Assembly (NCBI GenBank): GCA_016708845.1
Contig: JADJFB010000004.1
Span: 124,001-188,000 of the forward strand
Reading direction: 5' to 3'
Length of the DNA stretch: 64,000 nt
Origin: Bacteroidota bacterium
GTDB taxonomy: Bacteria > Bacteroidota > Bacteroidia > B-17B0 > Aurantibacillaceae
The position numbers and the translations under genes were made by a program. Shown one piece after another: positions 46,674 through 56,882 of the stretch (positions are counted from its first letter, which is position 1; each line of letters starts with the position of its first letter). The notes beneath the pieces are model-generated. The model saw only the letters and a list, made by a program, of their open reading frames with translations, ran no database searches and had not been told where the DNA came from.

Positions 46674-48479
46674 ATGAAAAATTTAACACCGCATACTTTT
46701 CACATCCCTGTTATGGGATTAGCTTACACAATTGATACACCTATAAAAGTTGCCAAATATGGTATTACCTCGGTTGTGTCGATAATTGAAGATTATTTAA
46801 TTGAACAAATGAGAGAGGTCATTTGTAAAAATGAACATATAGAATATGTAAAAATTCACACAACTGATCGCGATTATAGAGCTAAAAGAATAACCGCTTA
46901 CTTAAATTTAATTCAAGAGATAATTGATAAACAAATTGAGGAAATTAAGCGTGAAGATTTTAATACGGGAAAACATATTATTCAGTATTTCGAAATGTTG
47001 CCAGATCATTCAGAAATAAAAATATTATATAATAAAATGCTCGCAAGCCAAACACATGAAAAAGAAAAATTACAAAAGCAACTTCGTCATTTAATTATAC
47101 CAGGTAAAATTGACGTTAATATCATGACAAAGTTAGATAAAACTAATTATGACGCAGAAGGTAATGAATTACCAACACAATTTTCAGATGCATTATCAGC
47201 ATTAAGAGGATATTCTAACAGTAATTTATCTTCCTCTATTATTTTTTCTGCGGGTTTAAATCCAAGATTATTTAGTTACTGCGAAACATTCGAAGATTTT
47301 TATCCTGATTTAAAGGGAAATATTAATAAGAAAATTATACTAAAAGTAAGTGACTATCGCTCAGCTTTAATTCAAGGTAAATATCTTGCAAAAAAAGGAT
47401 TATGGATTTCCGAGTTTAGGATTGAATCTGGTATCAATTGCGGGGGACACGCATTTATCTCTAATGGAATTCCTTTAGGTCCAATATTAGAAGATTTTAA
47501 AAATAAAAGAAATGAGTTATATAATGAATTATTAGTAGAATGTGAAAATGCATTAAAGATATTAGGCAGAAACCCTTTTATCATTAAACCAGAACTAAAA
47601 ATTACTGCACAAGGCGGTATCGGAACAAGTGAAGAAAATAGTTTTTTGATTGATTATTATAATTTAGATTCAACGGGGTGGGGCAGTCCTTTTCTATTAG
47701 TGCCAGAAGCAACTAATGTAGATATTGAAACATTAAACAAATTGAAAGCTGCTAAGAAAGAAGATTATTATCTTAGTCATTCATCTCCTTTAGGCGTTCC
47801 ATTTAGCAATTTCAGAAGTAGTAGTTCAGAAGAACAACGTAAGATGAGAATAGATAGGAATAGGCCTGGAAGCCCTTGTTTCAAAAAATTTCTTTCTATG
47901 GATAAAGAATTTACAGATAAACCTATTTGCACTGCATCTAGAGAATATCAAAACTTAAAAATTAAACAACTTAAAAGTCAAATTACTGATGTTAAAATTT
48001 TAGAACATGAAATTGAAAAAGTAACAGAAAAAGATTGTTTATGTGAAGGACTTGGGGCTTCAGCTTTACTTAAAAATAAGACTAAACTTTCTCATAATTT
48101 AAGTGCAGTTACAATTTGCCCAGGCCCTAATTTGGCATATTTTTCTGATACATTTTCTCTGAAGCAAATGGTTGATCATATATACGGACGATTAAATGTT
48201 TTAAATAACTTAAATAGACCTAATATTTTTGTGAACGAGTTGCAATTATATTTTGATTATTTAAAAAAAGAAATTGAAGATCAATTCAATGTTATTACTG
48301 AAAAAAAATTAACATACTTTCAAACTTTTAAAAATAATTTGTTGAGAGGTATAGATTATTATGAAGAATTAGTGCCAAAAATTAAACAAAATAATAGCGA
48401 TTTAAAAAATAATGTGAGACAACAACTTATTGATTTAAAGAATTCATTAAATCTACTGCCACAACTTAAAATTAATTAG
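46674..48479 (+). CDS. Uncharacterised 601-residue protein, possible FMN TIM-barrel (NPD-like) enzyme
   Basis: No signal peptide or membrane helix, so cytoplasmic. The middle part resembles the nitronate-monooxygenase/NPD barrel: KIILKVSDYRSALIQ, then SGINCGGHAF (compare the family EAGGH), ITAQGGIGT (compare AAGGI), and GWGSPFLLVPEAT. This match is by eye and uncertain. Residues about 60-150 are helical and charged. The second half has Cys motifs (GSPCFKKFL, DKPICTAS, KDCLCEGLG, AVTICPGPN), and the end is a coiled coil. It heads an operon with both regulatory palindromes, so it is likely used during denitrification or NO stress. The reaction is unknown. Confidence 0.75.
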   Translation: MKNLTPHTFHIPVMGLAYTIDTPIKVAKYGITSVVSIIEDYLIEQMREVICKNEHIEYVKIHTTDRDYRAKRITAYLNLIQEIIDKQIEEIKREDFNTGKHIIQYFEMLPDHSEIKILYNKMLASQTHEKEKLQKQLRHLIIPGKIDVNIMTKLDKTNYDAEGNELPTQFSDALSALRGYSNSNLSSSIIFSAGLNPRLFSYCETFEDFYPDLKGNINKKIILKVSDYRSALIQGKYLAKKGLWISEFRIESGINCGGHAFISNGIPLGPILEDFKNKRNELYNELLVECENALKILGRNPFIIKPELKITAQGGIGTSEENSFLIDYYNLDSTGWGSPFLLVPEATNVDIETLNKLKAAKKEDYYLSHSSPLGVPFSNFRSSSSEEQRKMRIDRNRPGSPCFKKFLSMDKEFTDKPICTASREYQNLKIKQLKSQITDVKILEHEIEKVTEKDCLCEGLGASALLKNKTKLSHNLSAVTICPGPNLAYFSDTFSLKQMVDHIYGRLNVLNNLNRPNIFVNELQLYFDYLKKEIEDQFNVITEKKLTYFQTFKNNLLRGIDYYEELVPKIKQNNSDLKNNVRQQLIDLKNSLNLLPQLKIN

Positions 48480-48510
48480 CTTATAAATTTCACATTAAAA
48501 TTATTATAAT

Positions 48511-49593
48511 ATGAAGCCAGAAAACATAAAATTTATTAGTAATGATCAACAAAGGCAGTTTGCGTATAACGTAAGAAAAAATGTAAATGCTTATTTCACC
48601 GAAAATAAAATTTCGCCAAAGGGTAATACAACATTAGTAGTTAAAACTATTATTATGTTGAGTTTATATGTCGTACCATTTGTTATTTTATTATTAATAC
48701 CGATGAGTGCATGGGTTGGTTTATCTTTATCAGTTATAATGGGAATTGCTGTAGCTGGCATTGGAATGGGAATTATGCATGATGCTGTTCATGGATCATA
48801 TTCAAAAAAAAGATGGGTAAATAAATTATTTGGTGGCACTCTTTATTTACTTGGTAGCAACGTATTTAATTGGGAGGTTCAACATAACATTATGCATCAT
48901 ACGCATACTAATGTTGGAGGTATTGATGAAGATATTGATACTAAAGGTCCAATTAGATTATGCGAACACGCCCAATTAAAAAAAATACACAAATTTCAAC
49001 ACATATACGCTTTCTTTTTTTATTCATTAATGACAATAGTGAAATTGTTTAAAGAATTCCCTCAATTAGCTAGGTATAATAAGCTGGGTATTACTAAAAA
49101 AAATGGAATTAACCCAACAGTGGAATATGTTAAAATGGTTATATATAAAATAGCGTATTTATTTGTAATAGTTGGATTGCCTATATTATTAACTGATTTT
49201 CTTTGGTGGCAAGTTATTATTGGCTTTGTAGTTATGCATTTAATTACGGGCGCAATATTAAGTATTGTGTTTCAAATGGCCCATGTTGTTGAAGGTACAT
49301 TGCAACCAATGCCAAATGAAAATGGTATTATTGAAACTGATTGGGCTGTTCATCAGCTTAATACTACCTCTGATTTTGGTAGAGATAGTAATTTTTTAAA
49401 TTGGTTTGTTGGCGGCTTAAATTTTCAAATAGAACACCATTTATTTCCAAACATTAGCCATGTCCATTATCGAAAATTATCTCCAATAGTTGAGAGAACG
49501 GCTATCCAGTTTGGATTAGTGTACAATTTGAAGCCATCATTCGCAAGCGCATTGGTATCGCACATTAAACGTTTAAAAGAATTAGGTAGGTAA
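48511..49593 (+). CDS. Fatty-acid desaturase
   Basis: 360 residues, four membrane helices and the three His boxes of acyl-lipid/acyl-CoA desaturases: HDAVHGSY, HNIMHHTHTN and QIEHHLFPNISHVHY. The last box begins with Gln, as in front-end desaturases. Desaturases need O2, so its place in an anaerobic-type operon is curious; it may act at the oxic-anoxic boundary. It lies 31 bp after the 601-residue gene. Confidence 0.9.
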   Translation: MKPENIKFISNDQQRQFAYNVRKNVNAYFTENKISPKGNTTLVVKTIIMLSLYVVPFVILLLIPMSAWVGLSLSVIMGIAVAGIGMGIMHDAVHGSYSKKRWVNKLFGGTLYLLGSNVFNWEVQHNIMHHTHTNVGGIDEDIDTKGPIRLCEHAQLKKIHKFQHIYAFFFYSLMTIVKLFKEFPQLARYNKLGITKKNGINPTVEYVKMVIYKIAYLFVIVGLPILLTDFLWWQVIIGFVVMHLITGAILSIVFQMAHVVEGTLQPMPNENGIIETDWAVHQLNTTSDFGRDSNFLNWFVGGLNFQIEHHLFPNISHVHYRKLSPIVERTAIQFGLVYNLKPSFASALVSHIKRLKELGR

Positions 49594-49630
49594 ATTATTC
49601 AGTAAATAATTAATATATAAAAATACAATT

Positions 49631-51013
49631 ATGAAACAATTAGTTAAAAGATCTTGGGCAGAACCTTATAAAATGAAAATGGTTGAATTATTAAAAATGA
49701 CAACCAAACAACAACGTATTAAAGCAATAAAAGAAGCTGGCTATAATACATTTCTTTTAAAATCAGAAGACGTGTATATTGATTTACTAACGGATAGCGG
49801 AACAAACTCAATGAGTGATGGACAATGGGGCGCATTTATGACTGGTGACGAAGCTTATGCTGGAAGTAAAAGTTATTACAAATTGGAAGATGCTATAAAA
49901 AAATATTATGGTTATAAATATATAGTGCCAACACATCAAGGTAGAGCAGCAGAGAATATTTTATCAAAGATTTTAATTAAAAAAGGTGACATAATTCCTG
50001 GAAATATGTACTTCACAACAACGCGGTTACATCAAGAGCTAGCGGGTGGTATTTTCGCCGATATTATTATTGATGAGGCACATGATCCATTAAACGAGCA
50101 TCCATTTAAGGGAAATGTAGATTTAAATAAACTAGACAAGCTAGTTAAAAAACATGGTGCAAAAAAAATTCCTTATGTAAGTCTTGCAACTAATGTAAAT
50201 TTAGCAGGAGGTCAACCCGTTAGCATGGCTAATTTAAAGGAGTTAAGAGCCTATACTAAAAAACATAAAATTCGTATCATACATGATATGACTAGAGTTG
50301 CAGAAAATGCATATTTTATTCAACAACGAGAGAAAGGATATGATAAAAAAAGCATTAAAGACATTGTTTTTGAAATTTGTTCATTAACTGATGGTGCAAC
50401 CATGAGTGCTAAAAAAGATGCTTTAGTTAACATTGGTGGTTTTATGGCGACAAATGAATGGGATGTTTTTGAAGAAGCAAGAAATTTAGTTGTGGTTTAC
50501 GAAGGACTTCATACTTATGGAGGATTAGCTGGCAGAGATATGGAAGCTATTGCCATTGGAATTGCAGAAAGTTTAGATGATAATCATCAACATGCTAGAG
50601 TAGGTCAGGTAGAATATTTAGGTCATAAAATGATGGAATACGGAATTCCAATTGTTAAGCCAATTGGAGGTCATGGTATATTTGTTGATGCTAAAGCTTT
50701 TTTACCTCATCTTACACAAGATCAATTTCCAGCCCAAACGTTAGCTGCAGAAATGTATATAGATTCTGGAGTTAGAACCATGGAAAGAGGAATAGTTTCA
50801 GCAGGAAGAAAATCAAATGGTGAAAACTATTACCCGAAACTTGAATTAGTAAGATTTACAATTCCAAGACGAGTATATACTCAAGCGCATATGGATGTGA
50901 TAGCGGAATCAGCAGCAGCAGTTTATGATAGAAGAAACTCTATTAAGGGTTTAAAAATGATTTACGAACCAAAATACCTTAGATTTTTTCAAGCAAAATT
51001 TGAAAAACTCTAA
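49631..51013 (+). CDS. tpl: Tyrosine phenol-lyase
   Basis: 460 residues. It splits tyrosine into phenol, pyruvate and ammonia with PLP. The PLP Lys is in MSAKKDALVNIGGF (K262). Compared with the Citrobacter enzyme (K257, R381) the offset is a constant 5: Arg386 lies in GVRTMERGIVSAGR, the residue that sets phenol-lyase over tryptophanase specificity. The second-half match is close (PKLELVRFTIPRRVYTQAHMDV). It is clearly different from the tryptophanase at 35577. Intact, in the same operon as the 601-residue gene. Confidence 0.88.
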   Translation: MKQLVKRSWAEPYKMKMVELLKMTTKQQRIKAIKEAGYNTFLLKSEDVYIDLLTDSGTNSMSDGQWGAFMTGDEAYAGSKSYYKLEDAIKKYYGYKYIVPTHQGRAAENILSKILIKKGDIIPGNMYFTTTRLHQELAGGIFADIIIDEAHDPLNEHPFKGNVDLNKLDKLVKKHGAKKIPYVSLATNVNLAGGQPVSMANLKELRAYTKKHKIRIIHDMTRVAENAYFIQQREKGYDKKSIKDIVFEICSLTDGATMSAKKDALVNIGGFMATNEWDVFEEARNLVVVYEGLHTYGGLAGRDMEAIAIGIAESLDDNHQHARVGQVEYLGHKMMEYGIPIVKPIGGHGIFVDAKAFLPHLTQDQFPAQTLAAEMYIDSGVRTMERGIVSAGRKSNGENYYPKLELVRFTIPRRVYTQAHMDVIAESAAAVYDRRNSIKGLKMIYEPKYLRFFQAKFEKL

Positions 51014-51059
51014 CTCTAAATTTCTAGTTTATTGTTGACTTTAAAACAGCTACTATTAA

Positions 51060-53107
51060 ATGATTAACAAGGCTCTAATCTCACCTAAAAGCATTGCCGT
51101 TATTGGTGCATCAAGCCAATCTTCAAAGCCAGGTGGAAAAGTATTAATAAATCTTATTAAAGGTGGATTTATTGGAAAAGTGTATGGTGTAAATCCAAAC
51201 CCACTTAATATTGATGGCGTGGAGCATATTTCTCATATAGATAAATTGCCACAAGTTGATTTAGCAATTCTTGCAATTCCTGCAAATTATTGTTTAGAGG
51301 TGATAACAAAATTATTAGAGAATAATACGAAAGCTTTTATAGTTTATTCTTCTGGTTTTGGAGAAGCGGGGGAAGAAGGTAAGATTTTAGAAAAAAAGAT
51401 TGTTGATTTAGTAACAAAATACAATGCTTGCTTAGTGGGTCCAAATTGCATAGGTGTTATGAATGAGAATTACAAAGGAGTTTTTACAACGCCTATTCCT
51501 TCATACAATTCTCAAGGATGCGAGCTAATTTCAAGTTCTGGCGCTACGGCTGTTTTTATAATGGAGGCTGCTTTATCAACAGGGTTAAGTTTTTCAAATG
51601 TATATTCTATTGGTAATGCTTCACAAATTTCTGCTGAAGATATTTTGGAATATATGGATTTACATTTTAATGAAAATAGTCCGAAGGTAAAATTGCTTTA
51701 TCTAGAGAGTATAAATAATCCAGTTAAATTAATGAAGCATGCAACCTCTCTTATTAGAAAAGGTTGTAAAATTGCGGCTATTAAATCCGGATATTCAGCT
51801 GAAGGAGGAAGAGCAGCATCGTCTCATACAGGAGCGCTAGCAACTTCAGATGTTGTAATAAGAGCATTGTTTAATAAAGCTGGAATTATTTATTGTAGTG
51901 GACGAGATGAATTAATTTCGGTGGCATGCGTTCTTCAAAGTAAGGAAGTTCATGGAAAAGAATTGCAATTATAACTCATGCAGGCGGTTCTGCAGTTATG
52001 TTAACCGATGCTTTATGCAGCAGAGGCATGGAAGTTCCATTTATTAATGAAAAAAAATCTAAAGAATTATTATCAAAATTAAATCCTGGTTCATCTGTTG
52101 CAAATCCTATTGATTTTTTAGCAACTGGTACCGCTGAACAATTAGGATTGATTATTGATTTTTGTGAAAGTCTTGAAGAGATCGACGCGATTATTGTAGT
52201 TTTTGGAAGCCCAGGCTTATTTAATGTTAAAGATGTTTATCAAGTCTTAAATAATAAGATGCAACATTGTAAGAAAACTATTTTCCCTGTTCTTCCTTCA
52301 TTAATTAATGCAAAAAATGAAATTAAAGGATTTTTAACGAATGGGCATGTCAATTTCTCTGATGAACTTGTTTTGGGTAGAGCTCTGCCGCATGTATATA
52401 ATTGTCCAAAGCCCACCTTCGGAATGACGCATCTTATGGACATGGAAACTGCTACTATTAGAGGAATAATAAACCAAGCTTCAAATGGGTATTTATCTGC
52501 AGAACAGTGCCGTGAGTTATTGTTAGCTTCTGGTATTAATATGGTTCAAGAATATAACTGTGATTCAATTGAAAACCTTACTTCTATTTTACCCAATATT
52601 AAATTCCCAGTAGTAATGAAAGTTATGGGGCCAATTCATAAAACCGAAGTGAATGGAGTTACATTAAATATAAATACAACTGAAATTTTAATATGCGAAT
52701 TTGACCGGATGATGAAAATTGAGGGCGCAGTAGGAGTAATCATACAACCTATGATTGAAGGGATTGAATTGTATTGTGGGGCAGCAAAACAAGGGAATTT
52801 TGGGCATTTAATTTTAGCTGGCTTAGGTGGCATTTTTGTGGAAGTTTTACATGATATTTCTTATGGAATTGCGCCATTAAATACGTCAGAAACCTTAAAA
52901 ATGATACGCTCATTAAAAGGGTATAAAATAATTGAGGGTTACAGAAATGGAAATGGTGTTAATGAAGAATTTTATGCTGATGCTATTATGCGAATAGCTT
53001 CTTTAGTTAACATCGCACCAGAAATTGCAGAACTTGATATTAATCCTTTTAAGGCTAATATGGAACAAATTGTAGCCGTAGATGCTCGGATAAGAATTGA
53101 AAAATAA
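51060..53107 (+). CDS. ADP-forming acyl/acetyl-CoA synthetase (one frameshift)
   Basis: Two frames, 51060-51974 and 51998-53107, join into about 680 residues. The alpha part has the CoA-binding Rossmann fold (SIAVIGASSQSSKPGG), LVGPNCIGVMN and the phosphohistidine region (GGRAASSHTGALA). The beta part has an ATP-grasp fold (FPVVMKVMGPIHKTEVNGV, LAGLGGIFVEVLHD). Acyl-CoA plus ADP and phosphate give acid, ATP and CoA. Adding one A to the run at 51955-51958 restores GKRIAIITHAGGSAVM, so a sequencing indel is likely. It can capture energy from pyruvate made by the lyases. Confidence 0.88.
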
Positions 53108-53111
53108 GAGA

Positions 53112-53528
53112 ATGAGACCACGAACTATTTTTATATTATTAAGTGCAATTTTTATAGGTTACTCCTTTAGTATATACATTCAACCTTATTCCGCTAAAGA
53201 AGATAAAAGGTTTAATAAAAAAATGTCATCTGAAGGCCATCTTGTATGGCAGTCATACAATTGCCAAACATGCCATCAATTATACAACTTAGGTGGATAC
53301 CTTGGTCCTGATTTAACTAATATCATTTCTAATCCTGATAAGGGTGAGAAAACAGTTAGAGCTCTAGTTAAATCAGGAACTAAGCAAATGCCAGCATTTA
53401 ATTTAACTGAACATGAAATGAATGCGCTCATTGAATTTTTGAAATCTACTGATGCAAGTGGAAAAGCTGATCTAAGAAATTTTAGTATAGATAATTTTGG
53501 AATGATAAGGAAAAATGAAACTAAGTAA
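53112..53528 (+). CDS. Second NorC-like membrane-anchored cytochrome c
   Basis: 138 residues from the ATG at 53112; the frame could start at 53097 but that overlaps the synthetase. One membrane anchor (about 5-22) is followed by a cytochrome c domain with CQTCH and the NorC-like LYNLGGYLGPDLTN. The distal Met is in TKQMPAF. The next gene overlaps by 14 bases, so the pair is coupled. It differs from norC at 23727 in sequence and belongs to a divergent oxidoreductase. Confidence 0.85.
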   Translation: MRPRTIFILLSAIFIGYSFSIYIQPYSAKEDKRFNKKMSSEGHLVWQSYNCQTCHQLYNLGGYLGPDLTNIISNPDKGEKTVRALVKSGTKQMPAFNLTEHEMNALIEFLKSTDASGKADLRNFSIDNFGMIRKNETK

Positions 53529-54825
53529 ATTTAATATCGGAAATCTTTTTTTAATAACTTCATTATGTATGTTAGTCTTAGGACTATTTTTTGGCATTTT
53601 AGCAGCTACAATCTATATTTTTCCTGATTTCTTGAAACATCAACTAGGGTTTGTTTCATTGAGGCCATTACATGTTACATCAGCTATTTTCTGGATTATT
53701 TTAGGTGCTACTGGTTGTATTTATAATGGATTAAAGCAACATATAAAAGAAGCTACAACATACAAAATCGCTTTTATTCAATGGGTATTATGGATTGTTG
53801 CCATAATAGGTATTGTGATTTCATATTTTAATAAAGATTTTGGTGGTAGAGAATATTGGGAATTTAATCCTATTTGGGCTTTACCAATAGCAATTGCATG
53901 GATGTTATTTCTAGTAAATTTTTATTCGCTAGTAAAAAAAATAAAAAACTGGCCTGTTTATATATGGATGTGGCTCACTGGTGTTTTGTTTTTCCTATTT
54001 ACTTTTTCGGAAAATTATTTATGGTTATTTCCATATTTCAGAGAACATTTTATCACTGACATGACAATTCAATGGAAAGTAAATGGTTCATTAGTTGGTT
54101 CCTGGAATCAGATTTTATATGGCACGCGTTTTTTTAATGGATAAAATATCCAATAGTAAAAATACAGGAGCCAATAAGTTTGCTTTTGCTATGTATTTTC
54201 TAGGACTATTCAATCTTATGTTTAATTGGGGGCACCATATTTACACTCTCCTACAGAAAACTATATTAGATATATAGGATATATAGTTAGTATGACGGAG
54301 TGGGTATTTTTTATTAAAATCATTTATGATTGGCGAGCTAGTATTAATACCATTCAGAAAAATTATTACTATTTCCCTTATCGATTTATTATGGCTGCAG
54401 ACATATGGGTTTTTCTTAATATGGGTCAGGCCATACTGATGTCAATACCAGCGATAAATATTTACACTCACGGAACACATGTAACCGTAGCGCATGCAAT
54501 GGGAACTACAATAGGAATAAACACTATGATATTATTAGCAGCATGCTTCGAGTTTTTTAATAAAAAAGAGCAATCTAGAAATTTAAATTATCTATTCTGG
54601 TTATTACAAATCAGCTTGTTAGTATTTTGGTTATCACTTAATGGCGCTGGAATACAAAAAGGAATTTGGCAATTAAGCAGTCATCAAGAAAGTTATTCTA
54701 AAATGATGGAATCGATAAAACCATATTTTATTGCATTTGCTTTTGCAGGTCTAGGTCTACTCTTAACTTTAAGTTCATTCGCTTTTATTTTAATTAATAC
54801 TGCTAGAAAAAACAAACTCAAATGA
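53515..54825 (+). CDS. Divergent NorB-like haem-copper oxidase subunit (two frameshifts)
   Basis: Three frames join (53515-54135, 54095-54250, 54226-54825) after removing one T from the T6 run near 54130 and adding one C near 54250, giving about 437 residues. Compared with norB of this window it keeps low-spin His53 (RPLHVTSAIFW), the HH pair (NWGHHIY), the haem b3 His (VAHAM) and the Glu after helix VII (SMTEW). The segment matching VHLWVEGVWE reads WKVNGSLVGSWNQ, so the non-haem-iron His and both Glu appear absent. The second low-spin His is replaced by Met (HAM instead of HGH). NO reduction is therefore uncertain; it may be a new branch or another oxidase. Confidence 0.75.
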
Positions 54826-54850
54826 TGTAAAAACCATTTATATTTTTATA

Positions 54851-56029
54851 ATGAAAAATAATGTAAACTTAGAAGATTTAGAAACAGCATACAGTTATAA
54901 ATCAAACAGACAATTAAAATTCACTTATTTTATTTTTAATATTTTACAAAATCAAAAATTAGTAAAATTATTGATAGCTTTTACTAACGGTATTTTAAAA
55001 TATAATTTGCCATTTAAAATATTTATTAAAAAAACAGTTTTTAATGTGTTTTGTGCCGGGGAAGACATAAATGATGCCTTCTTGAAAATAAAATATTTAG
55101 AAAAATTTAAAGTAAAATCTGTTTTGGATTATGTTTCTGAGGGCGAAAATAATAGTGAATCATTTGATAATAATACTAATATAATTGTTTCCAATATTAT
55201 TAGATTAGGTAAGGAATGTCCAGGTAATTATGTGAGTGTGAAAATTACTGGATTAGAAAACCCTAAGTTTTTAACTTATTGTAATGGGATGAAATTAGTT
55301 AATGATTTAATTATATTGCCAAGATTTGATAGATTAATAAACCGAATCGATTTAATATGTAAAACGGCACATGCATCAAAAGTTATCGTTTTTATTGATG
55401 CTGAGGACAGATGTATGCAAGATCTTTTTGATGAGATTACAGAAACTATGATGGAAAAATACAATACAGAGTATGCAGTTGTATTTAATACACTTCAAAT
55501 GTACCTAAAAGATAGACTAGAATATCTTAATAGTTTAATTGAAAATGCTAACAAACAAAATTATATTCCAGGTATAAAATTAGTAAGAGGTGCTTATGTA
55601 GAAAAGGAAAGAGAAAAAGCTATAAAAGATGGCATAGTATCTCCGGTATTTGACACTAAAAAGGAAACAGATGATTCTTTTAATCAAGCTGTTGAAATAT
55701 GTTTGCGAGAATTTAAAAAAGTAGATTCTTGTATTGCTACTCATAATAGTGATAGCACAATACATGCTATTAATTGCATACATAAGTATCATATTACTAA
55801 TCACTATTCAAAAGTAAGATTTTCACAATTATACGGAATGAGTGATAACCTGACGTTTAATCTAAGTATAAATGGTTATAATTCCTCAAAATATTTGCCT
55901 TATGGTGAGGTGAGAAAAGCAATACCATATTTAATTAGAAGATCAGAAGAGAATTCGTCAATTGATGGGCAAATAATTGACGAAGTTAAGCGATTAAAAA
56001 AAGAAATAGATAGAAGAGCCAAATTTTAA
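54851..56029 (+). CDS. Proline dehydrogenase
   Basis: 392 residues, the single-domain PRODH length. It oxidises proline to pyrroline-5-carboxylate with FAD and feeds electrons to quinones. The beta8-alpha8 barrel motifs are visible: CAGEDINDAF, VSVKITGL, IFIDAEDRCMQ, GIKLVRGAYVEKER, CIATHNSDS, the SQLYGMSDN segment and the substrate-binding YLPYGEVRKAIPYLIRR. Intact, 25 bp after the NorB-like gene, probably the last but one gene of the operon. Confidence 0.92.
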   Translation: MKNNVNLEDLETAYSYKSNRQLKFTYFIFNILQNQKLVKLLIAFTNGILKYNLPFKIFIKKTVFNVFCAGEDINDAFLKIKYLEKFKVKSVLDYVSEGENNSESFDNNTNIIVSNIIRLGKECPGNYVSVKITGLENPKFLTYCNGMKLVNDLIILPRFDRLINRIDLICKTAHASKVIVFIDAEDRCMQDLFDEITETMMEKYNTEYAVVFNTLQMYLKDRLEYLNSLIENANKQNYIPGIKLVRGAYVEKEREKAIKDGIVSPVFDTKKETDDSFNQAVEICLREFKKVDSCIATHNSDSTIHAINCIHKYHITNHYSKVRFSQLYGMSDNLTFNLSINGYNSSKYLPYGEVRKAIPYLIRRSEENSSIDGQIIDEVKRLKKEIDRRAKF

Positions 56030-56039
56030 ATCATTCAAC

Positions 56040-56222
56040 ATGAGTTTTGTATACTATATTTTACTAGGATTATTATGGATTATAACATGTATAGGTTTAG
56101 GGATATATATAAATGCTATAGGTTTTAAAGGAAAAAATCACCATGTTGTTGGATTAACATCAATTTTTATTTCCTACATAATTGGAATATTTATGCTTTT
56201 AGCAATTATCGTACTTTCTTAA
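56040..56222 (+). CDS. Small membrane protein, two helices
   Basis: 60 residues with two hydrophobic helices (about 4-24 and 38-58) joined by a short basic loop (GFKGKNHH). It starts 10 bases after the proline dehydrogenase stop in the same direction. No family was recognised. It could be translated at the end of the operon. Confidence 0.5.
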   Translation: MSFVYYILLGLLWIITCIGLGIYINAIGFKGKNHHVVGLTSIFISYIIGIFMLLAIIVLS

Positions 56223-56228
56223 TCATGA

Positions 56229-56660
56229 TTATTTTGATGTCCAAGTAGTTTTATTTCCAAATCCTAGCGTATTATCTGTGAATTTTAAATAATTTAATTT
56301 CACGGCCCATATATAACCCATTACAGCAATGCTCATAGGGTATTTCTTTAGATATTTTGTATTTAGTTGCAACTTATCAATTTCTTCATTCTCAATAATT
56401 TTTCCTGTGAATTGCATTCCTTTTAATTTTAATGTGTCAATCACATTTGGCAAAATAGTTCCAGAAATGCATGCTGTTGGTTTTGTGAGTTGTTGATGAG
56501 TAGTTCCTATTGACGATTTAAATATTAGAATGTGATGTTCTTCATCAAATGTGTAAAAACAATTAATGCAGTATGGATGGTTTTCAAGGTCAATAAAGCA
56601 GATGGTAGAAATTTTATTTTCTTGTAAAAAATCTACTATTTTTTTTGGAATACTATTCAT
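56229..56660 (-). CDS. Pyridoxamine-phosphate-oxidase-fold protein (YhbP type)
   Basis: 143 residues, cytoplasmic split-barrel fold. Features: KISTICFIDLENHPYCINCFYTFDEE, LIFKSSIGTTHQQ, then IAVMGYIWAVKLNYLKFTDN, as in YhbP/COG3787 proteins. These probably bind flavin or haem, but no function is proven. It converges with the operon on the plus strand and stands alone. Confidence 0.75.
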   Translation of the reverse strand: MNSIPKKIVDFLQENKISTICFIDLENHPYCINCFYTFDEEHHILIFKSSIGTTHQQLTKPTACISGTILPNVIDTLKLKGMQFTGKIIENEEIDKLQLNTKYLKKYPMSIAVMGYIWAVKLNYLKFTDNTLGFGNKTTWTSK

Positions 56661-56882
56661 AATGTTATTTATTTAATCGGTTGTTTTTTCTTTTTTTTTG
56701 AAGTATTGGATATTTCTTTTTTTTAATTTATGAATTGGGCTTTATTGCTTTTACAATTGTTGGTTTTATATTATTATAAAGAGTTACAAAAGCAAAGTAA
56801 GCTTCATTTGCTAAATATTTTCTTTGCTCGAGCTTGTAGAAATATTTTCATTTAAGAATTAAATTAGTCGGTCATTTTTTAT
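56661..56882. other. 222-bp interval, possibly remnant of a minus-strand gene
   Basis: No full gene. On the minus strand a stretch of about 38 codons (56732-56848, ending KPNS and a stop) reads as protein-like. It follows the small frame at 56883-57071 and may be the rest of the same, broken gene. Otherwise AT-rich. Confidence 0.3.
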
